A stretch of DNA of 10,989 bases from Synergistaceae bacterium UBA4088. Its GTDB lineage: Bacteria; Synergistota; Synergistia; Synergistales; Thermovirgaceae. Shown piece by piece: positions 7,069 through 10,989 of this stretch (within the stretch, counting starts at the first letter, position 1; each line of letters opens with the position of its first letter). The translations under genes were made by a program, and so were the position numbers. The notes below the pieces were generated by a model. That model searched no databases. It was not told where the DNA came from and worked only from the letters and a program-made list of their open reading frames with translations. The DNA lies in NCBI GenBank assembly GCA_002382605.1, contig DFYG01000006.1, forward strand, positions 5,588 through 16,576, read 5' to 3'.

Positions 7069-8391
7069 ATGGCAATAGTAGCTATTATCGGAAGGCCCAA
7101 CGTAGGAAAATCATCTCTATTCAACAGGATCGTGGGAAAAAGGTCGGCCATCGTAGACGATCAGCCTGGAGTGACAAGAGACCGGATCTATGGCGAGGTC
7201 GAGCAGTACGCCCGAAGATTCCTCCTGGTCGATACGGGAGGTCTCTTCCCCGAGGGGGGGGACGATCTTGTCGAAAGCATAAGGATGCAGGTTCTTCAGG
7301 CGCTGAATGAAAGCGATCTCCTGGTCCTGGTGGTCGATGGGAAGGAAGGTATTACTCCTCTTGACAGGGATATTGCCCTCTTCCTGAGAAAAAAAGGGAA
7401 ACCGGTGATCGTCGCAGTGAACAAGGTTGACGATAATATGCACGAATCAAGGATCTTTGAAGCTCACGCGCTTGGTTTCGGCGATGTGTTCGGGGTGAGC
7501 GCTGCTCATGGGAGAAATATAGAAGAACTTCTAGACCGTATCCTGTTTCTTCTTCCTGAGGAACATGCCGTCAGGGATGAAAGCTCAGACGAGATAGCTG
7601 TAGCCATTGTCGGTCGTCCTAACGTCGGTAAATCCACTCTTCTTAATCTTCTTTCGGGCTCCGAGCGATCGATGGTGAGCCCGATCCCGGGCACTACCAG
7701 GGATTCGGTAGACTCCCTGGTGTCAATCGAAGGCAGATCGTTCCGACTGATAGACACCGCAGGATTAAGGAAAAGAAGCAGGATCAGCTCAAATATCGAG
7801 TTCTATTCGCTGGTACGGACGCATGACAGCATCGACCGCTGTGATGTGGCTGTACTTCTCATGGAAGGAAGCGAAATCTGTACAGAACAGGATAAAAGAG
7901 TCGCTGGTCTGGTTCTCGATAAAGGGAAAGGGCTCGTTCTCGCAGTAAACAAATGGGACATCCTTCCCAAGGTCCCGGAACTTGGAGACAGGATCACTCG
8001 TAAAATCCGGGAAGAAATGCCATTTGTCGATTTTGCTCCTGTTATTTTCATCTCGGGTTTGACGGGTAGAGGGATCCACAAACTTCCGGAAACCATCATT
8101 AATGTACAGTCCAACAGGATGCGCCGGATGGAGATCACCAGATTGAATGCACTGATGAGAGATGTACTTTCATTTGAGAGGATGCCTTTGGGGCCCAGGG
8201 GGCTTGCCTTGAGGATAAGAAGCTGTTCACAGGTCGCGGTGAACCCTCCGGCTTTCGTGTTTTTAGTCAACGATCCTCACATCGTAACGAAATCTTTCGA
8301 GAGACATGTTGTTAACAAGATAAGGGAGCTAGACGATTTCGAGGGAACCCCGCTGCGAGTTTTCTGGAGAAACAAGGAAAAACCCAGATAA
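7069..8391 (+). CDS. der: Ribosome biogenesis GTPase Der (EngA)
   Basis: Der has two tandem GTPase domains followed by a KH-like domain and acts in maturation of the 50S ribosomal subunit. In domain 1 the motifs are GRPNVGKSS (8-16), DTGG (55-58) and NKVD (118-121). In domain 2 they are GRPNVGKST (182-190), DTAG (229-232) and NKWD (294-297). The C-terminal KH-like part starts at about residue 350 and ends with FEGTPLRVFWRNKEK, as usual. Its 440 residues match the family length. The ATG at 7069 follows GAAGGGA (7051-7057) at 11 bases and lies 18 bases after priA, so it is probably the last gene of the long plus-strand run. No hairpin terminator is seen before the HU promoter, so read-through into the HU gene is possible. 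Confidence 0.96.
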   Translation: MAIVAIIGRPNVGKSSLFNRIVGKRSAIVDDQPGVTRDRIYGEVEQYARRFLLVDTGGLFPEGGDDLVESIRMQVLQALNESDLLVLVVDGKEGITPLDRDIALFLRKKGKPVIVAVNKVDDNMHESRIFEAHALGFGDVFGVSAAHGRNIEELLDRILFLLPEEHAVRDESSDEIAVAIVGRPNVGKSTLLNLLSGSERSMVSPIPGTTRDSVDSLVSIEGRSFRLIDTAGLRKRSRISSNIEFYSLVRTHDSIDRCDVAVLLMEGSEICTEQDKRVAGLVLDKGKGLVLAVNKWDILPKVPELGDRITRKIREEMPFVDFAPVIFISGLTGRGIHKLPETIINVQSNRMRRMEITRLNALMRDVLSFERMPLGPRGLALRIRSCSQVAVNPPAFVFLVNDPHIVTKSFERHVVNKIRELDDFEGTPLRVFWRNKEKPR

Positions 8392-8404
8392 ATCAGCTCA
8401 ACTC

Positions 8405-8433
8405 TTGACCTCTTCCTCGACAAATGATATTAA
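8405..8433 (+). promoter_or_regulatory. Sigma-70-type promoter for the HU gene
   Basis: TTGACC (8405-8410) and TATTAA (8428-8433) are separated by exactly 17 bases in the 103-base gap between der and the HU gene. The predicted transcription start is near 8440, giving a leader of about 64 bases. This fits an abundant chromosomal protein being transcribed independently of the upstream operon. The call is a consensus match only. Confidence 0.7.
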
Positions 8434-8440
8434 TTAATAA

Positions 8441-8464
8441 GCCGTTAGGTTAAGATCATACGGC
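8441..8464 (+). promoter_or_regulatory. Inverted repeat in the HU leader
   Basis: GCCGT (8441-8445) and ACGGC (8460-8464) are perfect 5-base inverted arms separated by 14 bases, starting at the predicted transcription start. It could be a hairpin at the 5' end of the mRNA, or an operator. With 5-base arms, chance occurrence is possible. Confidence 0.35.
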
Positions 8465-8487
8465 AATCAACAACAACCCCAAGGGGT

Positions 8488-8495
8488 AGGAGGTG
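8488..8495 (+). promoter_or_regulatory. Strong Shine-Dalgarno that fixes the HU start
   Basis: AGGAGGTG is close to a full anti-Shine-Dalgarno complement and lies 8 bases before GTG 8504. An in-frame GTG at 8495 overlaps the Shine-Dalgarno itself and would add three residues not typical of HU, so 8504 is preferred. A compact inverted repeat, ACCCC-AA-GGGGT (8476-8487), abuts it directly upstream. Confidence 0.8.
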
Positions 8496-8503
8496 TGTGT
8501 AAG

Positions 8504-8779
8504 GTGACTAAGGCGGATCTGATCAACGCAGTTGCAAAATCTGCGGGAATCAGCAAGAAACAGGCCAATGCAGCTGTCGCTTCGACAATTGAAGCGATCG
8601 GCAAGTCGTTGTCCAAGGGGGAAAAGGTTCAGATTGTCGGGTTCGGCACTTTCGAAGTCAGAGCAAGAGCTCCCAGAAAGGGGAGGAACCCCCAGGATCC
8701 GACCAAGATCATCAACATTCCGGGGAAAAGGGTTCCGGCATTCCGCCCGGGGAAAGCACTGAAAGACAAGGTTCGCTGA
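8504..8779 (+). CDS. HU family DNA-binding protein
   Basis: This is a 91-residue histone-like HU protein, a nucleoid protein that binds and bends DNA as a dimer. From GTG 8504 it begins MTKADLINAVAKSAG, matching the family's MNKxELIxAVA start. It continues with the helical dimerisation part and the hallmark VGFGTFEVRARAPRKGRNPQ, which leads into the DNA-binding beta arm. The arm tip contains the conserved proline in NIPGKRVPAF, and the protein ends FRPGKALKDKV. Length and motifs are standard, and HU rather than IHF is favoured by the overall pattern, although sequence alone does not fully exclude an IHF-like role. The gene is a single-gene unit with its own promoter, strong Shine-Dalgarno and terminator. 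Confidence 0.95.
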   Translation: MTKADLINAVAKSAGISKKQANAAVASTIEAIGKSLSKGEKVQIVGFGTFEVRARAPRKGRNPQDPTKIINIPGKRVPAFRPGKALKDKVR

Positions 8780-8814
8780 TTTTAATTTATTATGGTTTCA
8801 TGAGAAAGTTTTTG

Positions 8815-8850
8815 AGGCAGGCTGCAGATCATTTGCTGTCTGCCTTTTTT
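8815..8850 (+). terminator. Intrinsic terminator of the HU gene
   Basis: AGGCAG (8815-8820) pairs with CTGCCT (8840-8845), with a further inner CAG/CTG pairing, and is followed by a run of six T (8845-8850). On the minus strand no T-run follows the hairpin, so it acts for the plus strand only. The right arm and loop lie inside the last codons of the convergent rsmA gene. Confidence 0.7.
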
Positions 8851-9665
8851 CTTCTGACCAGAGTCTCAAAAAATTTATGAACTTCTCTCCAGTGGCCTAT
8901 CTCGAGCTCCTCGGCTCTGGTAAACGGAGGCAGGCCAAGGGAATCAAGAAGCGGTGCGATATTATCCTTCATTTCCGGGAAATCCCTGGTCAGGTTGTTT
9001 GCGAGAGTTTTTCTCCTTTGTGCGAAGCCTGAACGGAGCAAAGACCTCCAGGAAGAGGAGTTCGGAAGATCACAGTTAGCAGTGATCCTGATCTCAAGAA
9101 GGGCGGATGTGACAGAGGGAGATGGCCGAAAGGCCTCGGGCGGGACCAGCCTTAAAATTCGCGCTTCCCCCATTGAGAGGATCGTGACCCCGAGGGGATA
9201 ACGACCCTTGCATCGGGCGGGTGCGCATATCTTTAGTGCAGATTCCTTCTGGACCATCAGGAGGAGATAGTTGAGACCGTATCCCGCGAGTGATTCCAGG
9301 ACCTTCCAGATAAGAGGGGTTGTTATGTGGTAAGGGATATTGGCTATCATTTTGTTCGGGACAGGATCAAATGATCCAGGGAAACCTCCTTTCAGGGCAT
9401 CTCCCCAGAAGAGTCTGAGGTTTTTGTATTGCTGCGAAAGACCTTGCAGGTATGGCTCAAGAGAGCGATCGATCTCCAGGGCGTAGAGCGCTTTGGGTCC
9501 GTGTTCAAGGATCCCCTTTGTGAGGACTCCTTTGCCAGCTCCGACTTCCAGTACTGTGTCATCTGAGTTAATGGAGGCGTGCTTGAGAACAACCTCAAGG
9601 ATGTTATGGTCTACAAGGAAATTCTGCCCTATTTTCGTGTTGGCCCTGTGGTAAAATTCTGCCAT
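8829..9665 (-). CDS. rsmA: 16S rRNA (adenine1518-N6/adenine1519-N6)-dimethyltransferase
   Basis: RsmA (KsgA) dimethylates two adjacent adenosines in the loop of helix 45 of 16S rRNA, using S-adenosylmethionine, late in 30S assembly. The 278-residue protein has KIGQNFL (11-17), the SAM-binding glycine loop EVGAGKG (40-46), the acidic strand LEID (63-66), GDAL (88-91), and the catalytic NIPYHITTP (109-117), a variant of NLPYxIxTP. The C-terminal part has FRPSPSVTSALL and FAQRRKTLANNL, typical of the family. Its length is normal. The ATG at 9663-9665 has AGGGGG (plus-strand 9673-9678) at 7-base spacing. Only 38 bases separate the start from the upstream tRNA terminator, so any promoter must overlap that terminator. 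The 3' end is convergent with the HU gene and shares its terminator. Confidence 0.95.
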   Translation of the reverse strand: MAEFYHRANTKIGQNFLVDHNILEVVLKHASINSDDTVLEVGAGKGVLTKGILEHGPKALYALEIDRSLEPYLQGLSQQYKNLRLFWGDALKGGFPGSFDPVPNKMIANIPYHITTPLIWKVLESLAGYGLNYLLLMVQKESALKICAPARCKGRYPLGVTILSMGEARILRLVPPEAFRPSPSVTSALLEIRITANCDLPNSSSWRSLLRSGFAQRRKTLANNLTRDFPEMKDNIAPLLDSLGLPPFTRAEELEIGHWREVHKFFETLVRRKKADSK

Positions 9666-9693
9666 TCTCCGTCCCCCTAGGCAAAGAGAAGTA

Positions 9694-9733
9694 TGATAAT
9701 AAAAAAACGGGGGACCAAAAGGTCTCCCGTTTT
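9694..9733 (-). terminator. Intrinsic terminator downstream of tRNA-Pro
   Basis: A 13-base-pair stem, plus-strand 9704-9716 with 9721-9733 including one G-U type pair, closes an AAAA loop. Read on the minus strand, the stem is GC-rich in its middle and runs into seven consecutive T (plus-strand 9701-9707), the classical arrangement. On the plus strand only four T follow within the stem, so it is mainly a minus-strand terminator. It separates the tRNA from rsmA. Confidence 0.85.
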
Positions 9734-9739
9734 AAGTAC

Positions 9740-9817
9740 TGGTCGGGACGAGAGGATTTGAACCTCCGACCCCTTGACCCCCAGTCAAGTGCGCTAACCA
9801 GACTGCGCTACGTCCCG
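9740..9817 (-). tRNA. tRNA-Pro (anticodon GGG)
   Basis: The 78-base gene folds as a complete cloverleaf. The 7-base acceptor stem CGGGACG pairs with CGTCCCG. The D stem is GCGC/GCGC. The anticodon stem CTTGA/TCAAG encloses the 7-base loop CTGGGGG, so the anticodon is GGG (plus-strand 9780-9782), reading the proline codon CCC and probably CCU. The variable loop has 5 bases, and the T arm GGAGG-TTCAAAT-CCTCT is standard. The 3' CCA is encoded, following discriminator A. The opening C of the acceptor stem and the AGCGCAG segment are typical of bacterial tRNA-Pro. It stands alone, with its own promoter upstream and a strong terminator downstream. Confidence 0.96.
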
Positions 9818-9829
9818 TAGGCGACGAAC

Positions 9830-9858
9830 ATTGTATCCCTCTTCAAAGTATCGGTCAA
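9830..9858 (-). promoter_or_regulatory. Sigma-70-type promoter for tRNA-Pro
   Basis: On the minus strand TTGACC (plus-strand 9853-9858) and TACAAT (9830-9835) are separated by exactly 17 bases. The expected transcription start at about 9823 lies about 6 bases before the tRNA 5' end at 9817, leaving a very short leader for RNase P to remove. The -35 hexamer is identical to that of the HU promoter in this window. Confidence 0.8.
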
Positions 9859-9863
9859 GGAAG

Positions 9864-9882
9864 AAAAACTGGGGAGTTCCAG
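9864..9882 (-). terminator. Possible weak terminator of the por operon
   Basis: On the minus strand CTGG and CCAG (plus-strand 9879-9882 and 9869-9872) can pair around a 6-base loop, followed by five T (9864-9868), 9 bases after the porB stop. The 4-base-pair stem is short, so this is only a candidate; without it, porB transcripts would run on into the tRNA gene. Confidence 0.35.
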
Positions 9883-9891
9883 ATGGAAAAA

Positions 9892-10836
9892 TCAGGACTG
9901 GGGCTCCCAGGTCTCTCCGCATCGCTTTAGAACGTAATTCCACTCTTCGTCAATGTCCTTCTGGAAATTATCGATGACCTTCCTGCCTACGTCGCCCTTC
10001 AGTAGATGCCTGAAGCGTCCCTGCGGTTTGAGGAACTCCTCCGCAGGAACATATTTTTTGGGTTTGTAACCCAGTTTCCACTCACCATCGATTACTTCGT
10101 AGATCGGCCAGAAACGGGTTTCAGCAGCCAGTCTGCATATCTCGCGCTGCATTGATGGTTCCATGCGCCAGAAGAGGACACATGGAGCTAGAACGTTGAC
10201 AAAGGCAGGTCCCGGTGTCTCGATAGCTCTTTTGACCTTTTCGATCACTTCCATCGGGTTTGAAATGGTCGTCTGGGCGATATATGGAATATGATGAGCG
10301 GCCATTATCGCGGTAAGGTCCTTGGGTTTCTGGAGCTTGCCCGGGATAACAGTTCCTGCAGGAGCGGTTGTGGTGTTGGCTCCTTTAGGTGTTGCGCTGC
10401 TTCTCTGCGCTCCCGTGTTCATGTATCCCTGATTGTTGTAACAGATATAGGTGAAATCATGGCCGCGCTCTGCTGCGCCTGACAGGGCCTGGAGACCGAT
10501 GTCGTACGTGCCTCCGTCGCCTCCGAAGGCGACGAACTTGATGTCTTTGGTTATTTTTCCGCGTTTTTTCAGAGCCACGTAGGCGGCCTCAATGCCTGAG
10601 ATGTTTGCTCCTGCGTTTTCGAATGCCGTATGCAGGAAGGGAACTCCCCATGAATTGTACGGATAGATAGTCGTTGAAACCTCTAGGCATCCTGTTGCCG
10701 CTGTTATTACGACTGGCTGTTCTATGGCAAGAAGCGCCTGCTGTACAACTGTCGGAGCACCGCAGCCGGGGCACATCCTGTGTCCCTGGCGCATGGCCCG
10801 TTCCTTCGAGATCAAATCTTTCAGTCTGATAGCCAT
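9892..10836 (-). CDS. porB: Pyruvate/2-oxoacid:ferredoxin oxidoreductase, beta subunit
   Basis: This is the thiamine-diphosphate and iron-sulfur-binding beta subunit of a multi-subunit pyruvate (or related 2-oxoacid) synthase, which decarboxylates pyruvate to acetyl-CoA and CO2 and reduces ferredoxin in anaerobes. Four cysteines are in the positions of the proximal [4Fe-4S] cluster: Cys22 and Cys25 in CPGCGAP, Cys50 in TGCLEVST and Cys219 in LAPCV. The ThDP/magnesium motif runs from GDGG (106-109) to YNN (133-135). RSSATPKGANTTTAPAG (from about 145) is typical of PorB. At 314 residues the length is normal. The ATG at 10834-10836 has GGGGG (plus-strand 10847-10851) at 10-base spacing, 15 bases after porA. 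Pyruvate is the likeliest substrate, but other 2-oxoacids cannot be excluded from sequence alone. Confidence 0.92.
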   Translation of the reverse strand: MAIRLKDLISKERAMRQGHRMCPGCGAPTVVQQALLAIEQPVVITAATGCLEVSTTIYPYNSWGVPFLHTAFENAGANISGIEAAYVALKKRGKITKDIKFVAFGGDGGTYDIGLQALSGAAERGHDFTYICYNNQGYMNTGAQRSSATPKGANTTTAPAGTVIPGKLQKPKDLTAIMAAHHIPYIAQTTISNPMEVIEKVKRAIETPGPAFVNVLAPCVLFWRMEPSMQREICRLAAETRFWPIYEVIDGEWKLGYKPKKYVPAEEFLKPQGRFRHLLKGDVGRKVIDNFQKDIDEEWNYVLKRCGETWEPQS

Positions 10837-10851
10837 ACCTGGAGCACCCCC

Positions 10852-10989
10852 TTATTCCCTGAGTCCGAGGTAGCGCTCCTCGGGGCTCATATTGTTGTTG
10901 ATCAGATCCATGAACGCCTCTTCAGCGTTATGCGGGAAAAAATCCCTTCCGCCTAGTCCGTAAACGTATGTGTTTGCCGGGATGAGCAT
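10852..10989 (-). CDS. porA: Pyruvate/2-oxoacid:ferredoxin oxidoreductase, alpha subunit, C-terminal end (partial)
   Basis: The frame is open to the window edge and ends at TAA (plus-strand 10852-10854), giving the last 45 residues. The stretch YVYGLGGRDFFP matches the conserved C-terminal segment of PorA, where YGLGGRD is a hallmark just before the end of the protein. The rest (EEAFMDLINNNMSPEERYLGL) is a helical tail. The alpha subunit supplies part of the substrate and ThDP-pyrimidine binding site and works with the beta subunit encoded 15 bases downstream. The gamma and delta subunits are probably encoded further upstream, outside the window. The first codon shown (ATG) is internal, not a start. 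Confidence 0.88.
   Translation of the reverse strand: MLIPANTYVYGLGGRDFFPHNAEEAFMDLINNNMSPEERYLGLRE

Noticed and set aside
7231..7242. DTGG in place of DTAG in the first G domain of Der
   Set aside because: DTGG is the normal form in the first G domain of Der/EngA, including E. coli, so it is not a loss of function.
1..10989. CRISPR array, insertion sequence, prophage, toxin-antitoxin or novel defence cluster
   Set aside because: No regularly spaced repeats, terminal inverted repeats, transposase or integrase motifs are visible. Nearly all bases are assigned to conserved housekeeping genes, and no gap exceeds about 110 bases.

Overview
The window is a block of bacterial housekeeping genes with no mobile element, CRISPR array, prophage or obvious defence system. 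The order of the main plus-strand run is cmk (3' end) - plsC - hflX - yicC - remA - gmk - rpoZ - coaBC - priA - der. The yicC-remA-gmk-rpoZ-coaBC-priA part is familiar from Firmicutes and related anaerobes. A two-subunit-type pyruvate/2-oxoacid:ferredoxin oxidoreductase (porA-porB) lies on the minus strand and points to an anaerobe. The mixed character, together with frequent TTG/GTG starts, suggests a Synergistota-like anaerobic bacterium. That placement is an inference from gene content and order, not a sequence search.

Region 1 (1-8391, plus strand) is one tightly packed, probably cotranscribed run. Genes overlap by 8 to 29 bases or are separated by at most about 25 bases, and I see no internal terminator. 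It joins nucleotide metabolism (cmk, gmk), phospholipid synthesis (plsC), ribosome rescue and assembly GTPases (hflX, der), an RNase-family protein (yicC), a DNA-binding regulator (remA), RNA polymerase omega (rpoZ), coenzyme A synthesis (coaBC) and replication restart (priA). Several genes start with TTG or GTG, including three consecutive TTG starts (plsC, hflX, yicC).

Region 2 (8392-8850) is a monocistronic HU gene. It has a good sigma-70-type promoter, a structured leader, a strong Shine-Dalgarno and an intrinsic terminator. The terminator overlaps the 3' end of the convergent gene rsmA.

Region 3 (8829-10989, minus strand) reads right to left: the 3' end of porA, then porB, a tRNA-Pro(GGG) gene with its own near-consensus promoter, a strong terminator, and rsmA (16S rRNA dimethyltransferase).

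The most notable observation is that the PriA homologue (5251-7050) keeps the N-terminal fold, all eight zinc-binding cysteines and the C-terminal domain, but has lost the Walker A, DEEH-box, motif III and motif VI residues. It therefore looks like a pseudohelicase. Apart from that and some regulatory details, the region is ordinary.
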